Source: Acetothermia bacterium UBA3571 (lineage in GTDB: Bacteria; Bipolaricaulota; Bipolaricaulia; Bipolaricaulales; Bipolaricaulaceae). From it: a DNA stretch of 64,000 bases. The notes under the pieces are model-generated. The model worked only from the letters and a program-made list of their open reading frames with translations, was not told the DNA's origin and made no database searches. Shown here piece by piece: positions 53,770 through 62,508 of this stretch. How positions within the stretch are numbered: the stretch's first letter is position 1; every line of letters begins with the position of its first letter. The stretch lies in the NCBI GenBank assembly GCA_002375995.1, contig DFNI01000013.1, positions 30,952 to 94,951 of the forward strand. The letters are read 5' to 3'. Both the position numbers and the translations under genes were made by a program.

Positions 53770-54168
53770 ATGGCCGAGCAAGCTTTGGAAGTGGGGACCC
53801 CGTACGGGAAGGTGACCATCCACCACGAGGTCATTGCCCACATCGCCGCCCGGGCCTTGGAGAAGGTGGAAGGGGCCAGACCCCTCAAGGGTTCGGCAGG
53901 CCTCATGGGGTTCTTTGGGGCGGAAGAGGGTCCGCGGGTAGTTATGGCCGAGGGCGCGGTGGACGTGGAAATAGGGATCGCAGTAGACTACGGTTATCCC
54001 GTCCACGAGGTGGCCCAAGGGGTACAACAGGCAGTGCGGGACGACCTTGTTCGTCTGGGAGGGGTCCAGGTGCGCCGGGTGGACGTCTACGTGCGAAAGG
54101 TCCTTCCGCCCGCGGAGACTTTCGTGTTGGAGGAAGAAAAAGGAGGCGAAAATGCAGGAGAACCGTGA
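53770..54168 (+). CDS. Asp23/Gls24 family envelope stress protein (copy 1)
   Basis: 132 residues: KVTIHHEVIAHIAARALEKV, VDVEIGIAVDYGYPVHEVAQ and RLGGVQVRRVDVYVRKV are the Asp23 pattern. These cytosolic proteins are tethered under the membrane by AmaP, which is encoded two genes downstream. The C-terminal 17 bases overlap the second copy. Mainly known from Gram-positive bacteria. Confidence 0.92.
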   Translation: MAEQALEVGTPYGKVTIHHEVIAHIAARALEKVEGARPLKGSAGLMGFFGAEEGPRVVMAEGAVDVEIGIAVDYGYPVHEVAQGVQQAVRDDLVRLGGVQVRRVDVYVRKVLPPAETFVLEEEKGGENAGEP

Positions 54169-54535
54169 GGAAATGATTCCCAGGGGAGAAGTTGAGGAAG
54201 GGAAAATCAGCATATCCAAAGAGGTTATCACTTCCATCGCGGGCCTCGCCGCCTCGGAGGTCGAGGGACTGGCTCCCCCCAAGGGGGGAGAGTTCCCCAA
54301 GGGCGAAGGGGTAAAGCGTTTCGTGGAGACCGAGGTGGGAGAGGGCGAGGTCAAGGTGAACGTAAAGGTGGCCGTGAAGTACGGGTACCCTGTGAAGGAT
54401 GTGGCCCAAAAGCTCCAGGAGAAGGTGAAGACCGAGGTGGAGCGGATGACCGGCCTCCGGGTGAGCTCGGTGAACGTGGAGGTGACCCGGCTCATCTTCC
54501 CCGAGGAGGAAGAGAAGCCCACGGAGGAGGCATGA
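54152..54535 (+). CDS. Asp23/Gls24 family envelope stress protein (copy 2)
   Basis: 127 residues with GKISISKEVITSIAGLAASEV, VKVNVKVAVKYGYPVKDVAQ and MTGLRVSSVNVEVTRLIFP. The N-terminus is confirmed by AAGGAGGCGAAA before ATG 54152, inside the end of copy 1. More charged tail than copy 1 (EEEEKP). The two copies could form a heteromeric layer with AmaP. Confidence 0.92.
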   Translation: MQENREEMIPRGEVEEGKISISKEVITSIAGLAASEVEGLAPPKGGEFPKGEGVKRFVETEVGEGEVKVNVKVAVKYGYPVKDVAQKLQEKVKTEVERMTGLRVSSVNVEVTRLIFPEEEEKPTEEA

Positions 54536-54536
54536 G

Positions 54537-55103
54537 ATGACGCAGCTGGCCGCTATATCCGCTGGCATCCTGTATCTGGTAGGGATTTTTCTCCTCTGGT
54601 GCGGGGCTACTGGTGTGACCCCGCCTGGGCTTTCGGTGACGGGCGTCTGGAGGATCCTCTTCGGGGTCTTCGGTCTCTTTCTCTTGGGGGTTGGAGCTTG
54701 GTTCTGGAAGGAGGTCTTTGGGTTCCTGTTTGGCCAGCGGCCCATAAGGCGCACCTCCGAGCGGGGAGAGCTCCGGATATTTCCCCGGGCCATCGTGGAC
54801 CTCATTTCAGGGCTCCTGCAACGCGAGTTTGGGCTCAAGCGCCCTAAGGTCGAACTCACCGACGAAAGCGAGGCGCTGAAGGTGCACATAGGCCTTCACC
54901 TTCATCCCGAACAGGACCTTCCGGGGTTGACCGACCGCATCAGGGAAACGGTCTCCCGGGAGGTGGAGCGCCGGATCGGGATCCCCGTGGCAGCGGTGGA
55001 CATCACCGTACATGGGATCGCTCCGAAGAAGGCTGAGAAGGTCCCTGAGGAAGACAGGGAAGAGGACACGTCTTCGGGCCAAGGAGAAGAGCTAACCCCG
55101 TGA
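54537..55103 (+). CDS. amaP: AmaP-like membrane anchor of Asp23 proteins
   Basis: 188 residues. Two N-terminal helices (AISAGILYLVGIFLLWCG and LFGVFGLFLLGVGAWFW) and a cytosolic domain that itself resembles Asp23 (EALKVHIGLHLHPEQDLP, IGIPVAAVDITVHGI). The order asp23-asp23-amaP is the usual one. It starts one base after the copy 2 stop. A Glu/Asp/Ser-rich tail closes it. Confidence 0.88.
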   Translation: MTQLAAISAGILYLVGIFLLWCGATGVTPPGLSVTGVWRILFGVFGLFLLGVGAWFWKEVFGFLFGQRPIRRTSERGELRIFPRAIVDLISGLLQREFGLKRPKVELTDESEALKVHIGLHLHPEQDLPGLTDRIRETVSREVERRIGIPVAAVDITVHGIAPKKAEKVPEEDREEDTSSGQGEELTP

Positions 55104-55104
55104 G

Positions 55105-55500
55105 ATGCGCCGGCACGAGGCCCGGGAGGTAGTACTGCGGCTCCTCTATCGCCTCGAGTTCAAAAGGGTTCCCTTGGAGGAGCTCTTGGCGGAGGAGGAT
55201 TTGGACGACCAAGGTGACTTCATTCGGGAACGCCTCGCTGGGATCTTGGAGCACCGAGCGGAGATCGACGGGATCATCGATCGCCGGGCCGAGGGGTGGG
55301 GGATCGATCGCTTGGCCACGGTGGACCGGAACATCCTGCGTCTAGGGATCTATGAGCTCCTCTACACCGATGTGCCCCCTGAAGTGGTCATCGACGAGGC
55401 GGTGGAGCTTGCGAAGGAATACGGGACCGAAAACGCTCCGAACTTCATCAACGCCATCCTGGACCGAGTGTGGAAGGAAAGCGATGGAGGTGCCAGTTGA
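55105..55500 (+). CDS. nusB: Transcription antitermination factor NusB
   Basis: 131 residues. REVVLRLLYRLEFKR opens the helical bundle; WGIDRLATVDRNILRLGIYE and NAPNFINAILDRVWKE are the NusB blocks. With NusE it binds boxA of rRNA operons. Start one base after amaP; the stop overlaps the TTG of the next gene. Confidence 0.95.
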   Translation: MRRHEAREVVLRLLYRLEFKRVPLEELLAEEDLDDQGDFIRERLAGILEHRAEIDGIIDRRAEGWGIDRLATVDRNILRLGIYELLYTDVPPEVVIDEAVELAKEYGTENAPNFINAILDRVWKESDGGAS

Positions 55501-56366
55501 AGTTTGATGTGCTTCTGATCGGCCATCTGGACAAGGGGCGGATCGTGCGCGGAGAAGAAGTATCCGATTTCGTGGGAGGGGCGGTTTATTTCGGTGGTAT
55601 AGCTCTGGCACGGTTGGGGCTTAGGGTAGGGGTGGTGACGCGTCTCGCCCGGGACGATGCGTGGATGTTGGACGAATTTCGCCGTGAGGGGATAGAGGTT
55701 TTTCCAATTTACACTTCGGAGTCCACCGGAATTGAGAACGTGCATCCCGATCCGAACTCGGACCAGAGGCGCTGTTATTTTTTGGGCTTCGCCGGTACCT
55801 TTCGCCCTGAAGATCTTCCCGAAGTGGAAGCGAAGCTCTATTACGTGGGCACGGTTACCACTGGGGAGGTGGATCTCGAGTTCCTGGAAGCGGTGGCGCG
55901 CCGAGGTCCGGTGGCCTTGGATCCCCAGGGATGTCTTCGTCGGCGTGTGGGGCGGGAGCTTATAACCGGGGAGTGGCCAGAAGCAGAGGACGCGCTGAAA
56001 TTGGTGCGTTACCTCAAAGTGGACGACAGGGAAGCGGCGGTCCTGACGGGAGAAAAGGACATTCGCCGTGCAGCGGAAGCCCTTTCCGCTAGGGGGCCGA
56101 AGGAGGTTGTGCTCACCCATCAAGGGGGGGTGTTGGTGTTTGCGGAGGGGGGATTCTACGCGGCCCCGTTTCGACCCACGAGCCTTGCGGGCCGCACTGG
56201 GCGGGGCGACACCTGTTTCGCCAGCTACCTTGGCCGGAGGCTCCTGGGCGACTCCCCCGCGGCGGCGGCCCGGTTCGCCGCCGCCCTCACCACCATCAAG
56301 CTCGAGCGCCCCGGCCCGTTTAAGGGTACTTTGGAGGAAGTCTACGAGCTGGTGCGTAAGCTCTAA
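55497..56366 (+). CDS. PfkB-family carbohydrate/nucleoside kinase
   Basis: 289 residues. GGAVYFGGIALARLGLRVGV is the N-terminal PfkB block, DPQGCLRRRV and VDDREAAVLTG the middle, and GRTGRGDTCFASYL (about 232-245) the anion-hole and catalytic Asp motif, in which Arg-Gly-Asp replaces the usual Gly-Ala-Gly-Asp order. Substrate unknown. TTG start at 55497 with GGAGGTG four bases upstream, overlapping the nusB stop. Convergent four-base overlap with the WD40 gene. Confidence 0.85.
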   Translation: MKFDVLLIGHLDKGRIVRGEEVSDFVGGAVYFGGIALARLGLRVGVVTRLARDDAWMLDEFRREGIEVFPIYTSESTGIENVHPDPNSDQRRCYFLGFAGTFRPEDLPEVEAKLYYVGTVTTGEVDLEFLEAVARRGPVALDPQGCLRRRVGRELITGEWPEAEDALKLVRYLKVDDREAAVLTGEKDIRRAAEALSARGPKEVVLTHQGGVLVFAEGGFYAAPFRPTSLAGRTGRGDTCFASYLGRRLLGDSPAAAARFAAALTTIKLERPGPFKGTLEEVYELVRKL

Positions 56367-57697
56367 GACGCAGCCTCGATCTCGATCAATCGTGCTTCGC
56401 TCGCGAGCCCCAAAGCATCTGCAACTACGATTTTGAGCACCAACCGCTGCGGCTTGTCTACCCTGAGGCCGAAGGTGAAACTTCCCTCTTCCTTTCCCCG
56501 GTAACCTTGGATCAGAAACTCCGCAGATAAAGTGCGTGGGCTGAGGGGTGCATATCCCGTTTTCGATGGACGAGTTTTCAGGCCTACCGAAAACGAAGAG
56601 ACAAAAATCGAAGAGAGATCTCCTTCTACGAGATCTATTAGTGCCCGGGAGGCATCCCCGTTGGGATCGACGTAGGAGACCGCGATGTACTGTGCGCGGC
56701 CCATCCGCTTGCTGTAATGAACCTCCATTATCCGCGGACGCAGTGCGAGGAGCTCCTCCACGTCCCAGAGGATAAGGCGGCCGCGGGTGGAGGCGGTGGC
56801 AAGTCGTTTGCCGTCGGGGCTGAAAGAAAGGGTCCACAGAGAGGTCTTATGGCCTAGCAGCCGTCCGATGAAGGCTTTCTCCCCCTCACTCCAGAGAACC
56901 ACTTCCGCCTCGGAGGTGGCCAGGGCGATCAGTTCCCCTCCGGGACGAACCCTTGCCTTACGTACCCGTTCGGCCCCTGGGTAAATCACGCGTGCCGGGG
57001 ACCCGCTCATGAGGTCCCAGATAACGGCCCGCCCGTCCGATCCAGCGGAAACAAGCCTTTCTTCCGAGAGAAATTCAAGCCCCCATACTGCCGCGTCGTG
57101 GCCGTGTAGTTCCTCTGCCGGTTCGCCTCCAGGGACCCTAAAGAGGGTAATTACTCCACTCTTTCCAGCTGCAGCGAACGTCCCTCCATCAGGCGAAAAC
57201 GCAAGGGCGTAAAACCCTTCTCCCGGGATGGTTTCGGTAAAGCCCTCGCTTAGGTCCGGGAGAGAAAGCAAAGCTATACCCCCATCTCCTGAGGCTACGG
57301 CTAAGTAACGGCCGCGGGGGTCCACTGCCATGTCCCATATCCGTCCGGTATACCGGTTTGCTTTTCCTGTGATTGCGCAAGAGTTAAGGTCCAAAACAAA
57401 AACCTTACCCCCGCCACACCCGACGGCCAGGTGCGTCGCGTCCAGGAACGCCAGGGAATAAACACGGTCCCCTTCGGGCAGGGAGATCGAGGCTATAAGA
57501 TGGAGGTCTTCGGTGGAACGGATTTCTATTTCCTCCCTGAGTGCCAGTGCAATGCGGTTTCCCTGGGGCGAGAAGGCGACATCCACCACCCATCCGGGCT
57601 CGATGGCAGCCACTGCCCCGGGAGGGAGGACGAGGCCATTCCCCAAGCCCAAGAGTCCCCAAACGATCACTAAGGACAGCGCTATCCACCGACACAT
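56363..57697 (-). CDS. Secreted WD40-repeat (beta-propeller) protein
   Basis: 444 residues. Signal peptide at 1-22 (ALSLVIVWGLLGLGNG). Six or seven WD40 blades, for example VVDVAFSPQGNRIALAL, GRIWDMAVDPRGRYLAVASGDG, FYALAFSPDGGTFAAAGKSG and LWTLSFSPDGKRLATASTRG followed by LILWDVEE. A C-terminal beta-sandwich-like domain of about 110 residues follows (SFTFGLRVDKPQRLVLKIVV). Probably periplasmic or surface-exposed; partner unknown. ATG with GGAGGT nine bases upstream. Confidence 0.85.
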   Translation of the reverse strand: MCRWIALSLVIVWGLLGLGNGLVLPPGAVAAIEPGWVVDVAFSPQGNRIALALREEIEIRSTEDLHLIASISLPEGDRVYSLAFLDATHLAVGCGGGKVFVLDLNSCAITGKANRYTGRIWDMAVDPRGRYLAVASGDGGIALLSLPDLSEGFTETIPGEGFYALAFSPDGGTFAAAGKSGVITLFRVPGGEPAEELHGHDAAVWGLEFLSEERLVSAGSDGRAVIWDLMSGSPARVIYPGAERVRKARVRPGGELIALATSEAEVVLWSEGEKAFIGRLLGHKTSLWTLSFSPDGKRLATASTRGRLILWDVEELLALRPRIMEVHYSKRMGRAQYIAVSYVDPNGDASRALIDLVEGDLSSIFVSSFSVGLKTRPSKTGYAPLSPRTLSAEFLIQGYRGKEEGSFTFGLRVDKPQRLVLKIVVADALGLASEARLIEIEAAS

Positions 57698-57775
57698 CCT
57701 TTAACCACCTCCATCGTCAAGGTCGCCCCTGCGTACAAGCCATGCCACCACCAGACAAGCGAGAAGTCAAACCGC

Positions 57776-59116
57776 TTACCCTCGCTGGACGCCGGTGAAG
57801 GTGAACCCCTCGATCATCATTGCGGGAACGATGGAGAAAAACGCCCCGCCCCGGGCGAACACCTCTCTCTCCCTCGAGATAGCGACCACATTGGAGAAGG
57901 CCTTCAGCATCGACTCGGTCCAACGCAGGTTCGCCAGGGCCTGGGTAATCTCTCCGTTCTCCACCAGGAACGTGCCATAGCGGGTCATGCCGGTCATCAG
58001 GGCCCGTTTGGTGTCCAGGTACCCGTTCACGTAGTGGAAGTTGGAGACGAGGATCCCCCGCTTGCAAGAAGCGATCATTTCCTCCAGGGAAGAATCCCCG
58101 GGAGCCATACACAGGTTCCAGGGGATTGCGCCCCACGGGGAACCAGGGGGACCGGCGTGGCCGGTGGGCTCCGCTCCCGCCTTTTTGGCGCCCGCGCGAT
58201 CGAACACCACCCCCTTGTTCACCCCCCGCTCGATGAGAACCACTTTACGCTTAGGCGTCCCCTCGAGGTCGAACGGAAGCCCCTGTGCCTCTGGCTCCCA
58301 GGCTGAGTCATAGATGGTGATGTTCTCCCCCATGGACCGCTCCCCCAGGGCCCCCGAAAGGAAGCTTTGTCCGGAGAGGTACGACTCGGAGCCGAAGGCG
58401 GTGAAGGAGAGCCACATCATCACCTCCGCCAGGCACGCCGGCTCCAGGATCACCGTGTACTCCCCGGGGGGAAGCTCGATCTTTCCGCGGTCGAGCTCGC
58501 AACGGGCGATGGCCTTCGCCGCCAGGGAATCGAAGTCGATGTGCTCCACGTCGTGGGAGAACGCGTCGGCCCGGGCTATCCCCTCTTCTGACATGACCAC
58601 TAGGCCAATTTCCGCCCCGGTCACCGGCTGGTAAGCCTCAAGCCCTTCGGTATTGGCCAGGGCCACCTCCCATTCCGAGACGGAAAAGCTCCCCGCGACC
58701 TCGAACCCCTTTTCCGCTGCTTTTGCAAAAATCTTCTTCAGGACCTCGGCTCGCCTATCCGGGCCGAAGCGCGCGGTGGTCTCGCAGTAGGTCTCGGTGG
58801 GGGTGTACTCCTGAGGTCCCAGGAGCCCGGGGAAGTGAGGGTTCTCGGGCTGGCGCCGGGCGATCTCCCGGGCCTTTCGCTCGGCGGCGGCGATGGCTTC
58901 TTCCGCGAGCTGATTTGTCCGCGCCACGCCCACCCGCGTCCCCTCCACTACCTTGACATAGACGGTAAAGTCCTCCTGGGCCACGTTCTGGTGGATCTGG
59001 GACTTGGTATAGCGGGTGAGCTCGGACCTTCCGCCCATAAACAAGATCTCGGTCGGGCCCTCTGCCCGTCCCAGTGCTCGCTTTAGTACCTTCAGGATTT
59101 CCTCGCGTCCGATCAT
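57776..59116 (-). CDS. tldE: TldE/PmbA family protease subunit
   Basis: 446 residues, partner of TldD in a heterodimeric metalloprotease that trims modified peptides and unfolded substrates. The N-terminal swapped domain contains RYTKSQIHQNVAQEDFTVYV and VGVARTNQLAEEAI; the C-terminal half has TVILEPACLAEVMMWLSFTAFG (the site where TldD has HExxxH, here without it) and VSNFHYVNGYL. The ATG overlaps the tldD stop (ATGA). Longer upstream open frame is not family-like. Confidence 0.92.
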   Translation of the reverse strand: MIGREEILKVLKRALGRAEGPTEILFMGGRSELTRYTKSQIHQNVAQEDFTVYVKVVEGTRVGVARTNQLAEEAIAAAERKAREIARRQPENPHFPGLLGPQEYTPTETYCETTARFGPDRRAEVLKKIFAKAAEKGFEVAGSFSVSEWEVALANTEGLEAYQPVTGAEIGLVVMSEEGIARADAFSHDVEHIDFDSLAAKAIARCELDRGKIELPPGEYTVILEPACLAEVMMWLSFTAFGSESYLSGQSFLSGALGERSMGENITIYDSAWEPEAQGLPFDLEGTPKRKVVLIERGVNKGVVFDRAGAKKAGAEPTGHAGPPGSPWGAIPWNLCMAPGDSSLEEMIASCKRGILVSNFHYVNGYLDTKRALMTGMTRYGTFLVENGEITQALANLRWTESMLKAFSNVVAISREREVFARGGAFFSIVPAMMIEGFTFTGVQRG

Positions 59117-60570
59117 TTTCCACTCCCTATCCGTACCTTCCTGAACCTGGCCGGGGCAGTTCCATGGGCCACGTGCATTGCCTGTGAGGGCTCGCCCTTG
59201 CCACAGTTCGGCAGGCCCCAAATCTTCCATTCTGACTTCCCGCAGATGGCATCACAGCTCCTCCAGAACTCCGGGGTGATCCCGGTGTAGACCGGGTTCT
59301 TGAGGAGCCGGACCTTTTTCCCGTCCATTATCTCCCAGGCGATCTCGCAGCCGAACTGGAAGTTCAAACGGAGGTCGTCGATGGACCAGGATTTGTTGGT
59401 CTGCATGAGGATCCCGTGCTTCGTGTCGGCGATGAGCTCCTCCAAGGTGGGACCGTCGGGGGCCGGCTCCAGGTTGATGTTCACCATGCGGATCAAGGGG
59501 ATGTGGTGCCATGATTCGGCCCGCATGCAGCCGTTAGAGCGGCGGCCGATCACCGGCGCCGTCTCCCGGGAGGTAAGGTAGCCCACCAGAATCCCCTCCC
59601 GCACCAAATAAGTTTTCTGGGCCGGGACCCCTTCGTCGTCGTAGCCGAAGGAGCCGATGGAGCCGGGGATGGTGGCGTCGGCCACCAAGTTAACGATTTC
59701 GGAGCCGTACCGGTACTTCCCCAGCTTGTCCAAGGTAAGAAAGCTTCCTCCGGCGTAGGAGATCTCGGTGCCCAGGACCCGGTCGAGCTCGGTGGGATGG
59801 CCGCAGGACTCGTGCACCTGAAGGGCGAGCTGATCCCCCGCCAGGATCAGGTCGAATTCCCCGACGGGGCAGGGGGCCGCGGAAAGCAGGGCAATCGCCT
59901 CTTCGCGGATCCTGTCCGCGTTTTTCACCAACCCCAGGGAGCGGATGAACTCGTACCCCCTCGCGGCGTAGTTCCCGCCGAAGGAGGTGGGGAAGGAGCG
60001 GCGTTGCACCTCCCGGCCCTCCACGGCGGTGGCCTCGATCCCGGCGCCTGATTCCACGATCTCCTGTTCGATCTCAGCTCCCTCGGTGCTTAAGAAGAGC
60101 TTCCTCGTATGAAAAAGCTGCATGGCCCCTTCCGCTTTGACGATGCGCTTGTCCTTCCTCAAGATCCGCACCGCGGAGAAAAGGAGCTCTAGCTTCTCGT
60201 CCAGGGAAACATCAAAGGGATCTTCCTCCCACGGGCTTTTGTAAGTCCCCCGCTGGGGCGGGGTATCGTCGAGCTTCACCGGTTTTTTCTGGGTGAGGTA
60301 GCTCGCCTTGGCGATGGCCAGAGCCCGCCGGGCCGTCTCCCGTACCGCCTCCGGCTTGAGCACCCCCGAGGCCGCGAACCCCCAAGATCCCCGATATAGC
60401 ACCCGGATTCCGTAACCTTTCGTTTCCTCATGGGATAACCCCGCTACCTCCTCGTTACGGACGGTGATGGATTCCGTCTCCCGCTCGAGATACCGGGCGT
60501 CGGCGTAGACCACCCCCTCGGTTCTCTTCAGGTCATCCAGCGCTTCCAACAGCCACGCCTTGACTTCCAT
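59113..60570 (-). CDS. tldD: TldD family zinc metalloprotease subunit
   Basis: 485 residues. The catalytic motif is HESCGHPTELDRVLG (His-Glu-x3-His form), preceded by EFDLILAGDQLALQV. Also ADATIPGSIGSFGYDDEG, NGCMRAESWHHIPLIRMVNI, and the C-terminal Cys pair GCEIAW / CGKSEW region. Start at ATG 60570 with AAGGAGGGAG; the open frame runs a further 14 codons into the end of comEC. It forms an operon with tldE. Confidence 0.93.
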   Translation of the reverse strand: MEVKAWLLEALDDLKRTEGVVYADARYLERETESITVRNEEVAGLSHEETKGYGIRVLYRGSWGFAASGVLKPEAVRETARRALAIAKASYLTQKKPVKLDDTPPQRGTYKSPWEEDPFDVSLDEKLELLFSAVRILRKDKRIVKAEGAMQLFHTRKLFLSTEGAEIEQEIVESGAGIEATAVEGREVQRRSFPTSFGGNYAARGYEFIRSLGLVKNADRIREEAIALLSAAPCPVGEFDLILAGDQLALQVHESCGHPTELDRVLGTEISYAGGSFLTLDKLGKYRYGSEIVNLVADATIPGSIGSFGYDDEGVPAQKTYLVREGILVGYLTSRETAPVIGRRSNGCMRAESWHHIPLIRMVNINLEPAPDGPTLEELIADTKHGILMQTNKSWSIDDLRLNFQFGCEIAWEIMDGKKVRLLKNPVYTGITPEFWRSCDAICGKSEWKIWGLPNCGKGEPSQAMHVAHGTAPARFRKVRIGSGK

Positions 60571-60589
60571 CTCCCTCCTTTCTCTGGGA

Positions 60590-62038
60590 TTAAACAAATT
60601 CCCTGCCCTCACGACAACTCCGCAGCACTATCACCCCTAGCGCGGCGAAGGCGTACCACAGCCCGAAGTACCTCCCCACGGGAAGTTGGGCCCCTGGTAG
60701 CTCCGCGAGCCACTCCACCGCCCCGAGGTACGGCGCGATCAGGTACTTTCCGGCTATCTCTCCCAGCAACGGGGCGATCCCCAGGGGCGAGAGGGCCAAC
60801 AACAAAAGCCCCGCCCAGATGATGAGCCCCGTCCAGGGGATGAGGAGGAGGTTAGCAACGATCCCGTAGGGGGAGATATACCCGAAGGCGCTCCCCACAA
60901 ACCCCGCCGTAGCCCCTTGGGCACAGAGGGAAACCCAGAGGAGATCCGCCGCAGATCGAAGGAAACGTGGTAGCTTCGCCCGCCACGGGGAACCGCGCCA
61001 AAGGGGCCAGCCCAAAATGATCCCCGCCGTGGCGGAAAACGAGAGCTGGAACCCCAGGTCCAGGGCACTCCAGGGCCAGAGCGAGAGGACCACGATCGCC
61101 GCGGCAGAGAGCCCCTGCAGGGGATCGTGCCAGTCCCGCAACAAAAGTCCCCGCTCCCAAAGCACCCAGAAGAGCCCCAGGAACCCGAACATGATCCCCG
61201 CCCGCACCAGCGATATCCGCCCTCCGACAAGGCCCACATATAGGCCTACTACGGAGAACAAGAGAAGGTACCGATGCCCGGGACGGATCCGGAAAAGTCC
61301 GAGTAACCGCCACAGCCCGTAAGCGATGATTCCCAGATGTAATCCCGAGAGGGCGAGGAGATGTGCCACCCCAGCCCGCCGGAACTCTTCCTTCAGGTCC
61401 CGATCCAAGCCACCCCGGGCCCCGAGGAGGAGGGCCTCCACTAGGGGTCGTGCCTCCCCGGGAAAGGCACGCCCGATGGCCCCGCGCAATGTCTCCCTGA
61501 GCCCGTAGAGAAGCTTAAGCGAGGTCAACTTCCCTTCTTCCATTACCTCAACCCCTTCGGCCCAGAAGACGCCGGCGATCCCCCGGAGGCGAAGGTATTC
61601 GGCCCAGCCTCCCTTCGGGGATTCGAACTCGCCCCACACGTGCACCTGATCCCCAGGTTGAGGAACCGTGACCCCGTTTGTCCCTTTGGGGACGTACACC
61701 AGAAATTTCGTTTCCAGGTTGGCCGCGACCAAGACCAGGCCGTAGCTTTTTCCATGTTCCTCCGGCATGGAGGCCACGGTCCCCCGTAACTCCCGCAGGA
61801 GGTGGAACTGGGCGGATGGGGCGCCCGAAGGAGGCGTTCTCCCTCCTAGGGCAATCCCCGCGAAAAAGAACGCGACCCACATGAGAAGGGAAGAGCGACG
61901 CCAGGCCGCAAACGCCGCGGTCATGAACGCTGCCGGGAGCCACCACGCCGAGGCTGGGGCCACCGCGCCCACGGCACACCCCGTCCCCAAGGCAAACGCC
62001 ATCCCGGGAAGGAGCGCCCGATACATAGACGTAAGCAC
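60590..62038 (-). CDS. comEC: ComEC/Rec2-type DNA uptake channel protein, short form
   Basis: 482 residues. DUF4131-like N-terminal part with an OB-fold (QPGDQVHVWGEFESPKGGWAEYLRLRG) and the Competence domain with about nine helices, including AGVAHLLALSGLHLGIIAYG, the family signature. The C-terminal metallo-beta-lactamase nuclease domain of full-length ComEC (about 750 aa) is missing; the frame ends after the last helix. The GTG at 62038 follows TATACT (62052-62047) by eight bases with no SD. It is divergent from the tmRNA gene. Confidence 0.88.
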   Translation of the reverse strand: MLTSMYRALLPGMAFALGTGCAVGAVAPASAWWLPAAFMTAAFAAWRRSSLLMWVAFFFAGIALGGRTPPSGAPSAQFHLLRELRGTVASMPEEHGKSYGLVLVAANLETKFLVYVPKGTNGVTVPQPGDQVHVWGEFESPKGGWAEYLRLRGIAGVFWAEGVEVMEEGKLTSLKLLYGLRETLRGAIGRAFPGEARPLVEALLLGARGGLDRDLKEEFRRAGVAHLLALSGLHLGIIAYGLWRLLGLFRIRPGHRYLLLFSVVGLYVGLVGGRISLVRAGIMFGFLGLFWVLWERGLLLRDWHDPLQGLSAAAIVVLSLWPWSALDLGFQLSFSATAGIILGWPLWRGSPWRAKLPRFLRSAADLLWVSLCAQGATAGFVGSAFGYISPYGIVANLLLIPWTGLIIWAGLLLLALSPLGIAPLLGEIAGKYLIAPYLGAVEWLAELPGAQLPVGRYFGLWYAFAALGVIVLRSCREGREFV

Positions 62039-62054
62039 TTTTGCTGAGTATAAT
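62026..62054. promoter_or_regulatory. Overlapping divergent promoters of tmRNA and comEC
   Basis: Plus strand: TAGACG (62026-62031), 17 bases, TATAAT (62049-62054), ten bases before the tmRNA 5' end. Minus strand: TATACT (62052-62047) before comEC. The two -10 hexamers share four bases, so one opened bubble could serve both directions. Confidence 0.55.
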
Positions 62055-62063
62055 GTATTACCT

Positions 62064-62425
62064 GGGGGTGGCTGGATTCGACGGGGATACCCAGGCGAGG
62101 TGGCAAGCGGAGCTGGCCGCGAGCTCCTAAAACACGCGGCGATACAAATAAGTGCCGACTACGCAACTGTTCCTGCCTACGCGCTGAACTGATGGCGTAG
62201 GCCGTTCCACCGAATCTTGCCCGCGGGTTCGGTGGGGCGTGGACGAAGCGGGCTGGCCATCTCTCCTTGCCTCCGGGAGGGATGGTGAGAATTAGGGAGG
62301 CTGGGGCCATGGCGATCCTGCCCGTGGGGAGCGCCGGGCCCGAGAGATAAAACACGGGCTAAGCTTGTAGAAGCCAAGCCCGAGGGTATCTCCGGACCGG
62401 GGTTCGAATCCCCGCACCTCCACCA
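62064..62425 (+). ncRNA. ssrA: tmRNA (SsrA)
   Basis: 362 bases. 5' GGGGGTGGCTGGATTCGACGG and 3' GGTTCGAATCCCCGCACCTCCACCA are the tRNA-like halves (positions 62064-62084 and 62401-62425; acceptor pairs GGGGGTG/CACCTCC with one G-U). The tag frame near 62153-62191 reads ADYATVPAYALN and then TGA, taking GCC as resume codon. Pseudoknot-forming repeats fill the interior (GGCCGTTCCACCG with CGGTGGGGCG). Tag end A-L-N is not the usual A-L-A-A. Confidence 0.93.
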
Positions 62426-62508
62426 GAAAGCTCGGAACGGAGGAAAATAAGCGCTCTTTATTCGCCGTTTTCCCGCACAGTGTTTTCCCCAAACGAAGCT
62501 CCCCTGAG

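Noticed and set aside
53770..54535. Recent duplication of the two Asp23 genes
   Set aside because: They share only the family pattern, with few identical stretches, so the split is old; paired Asp23 genes are usual next to amaP.
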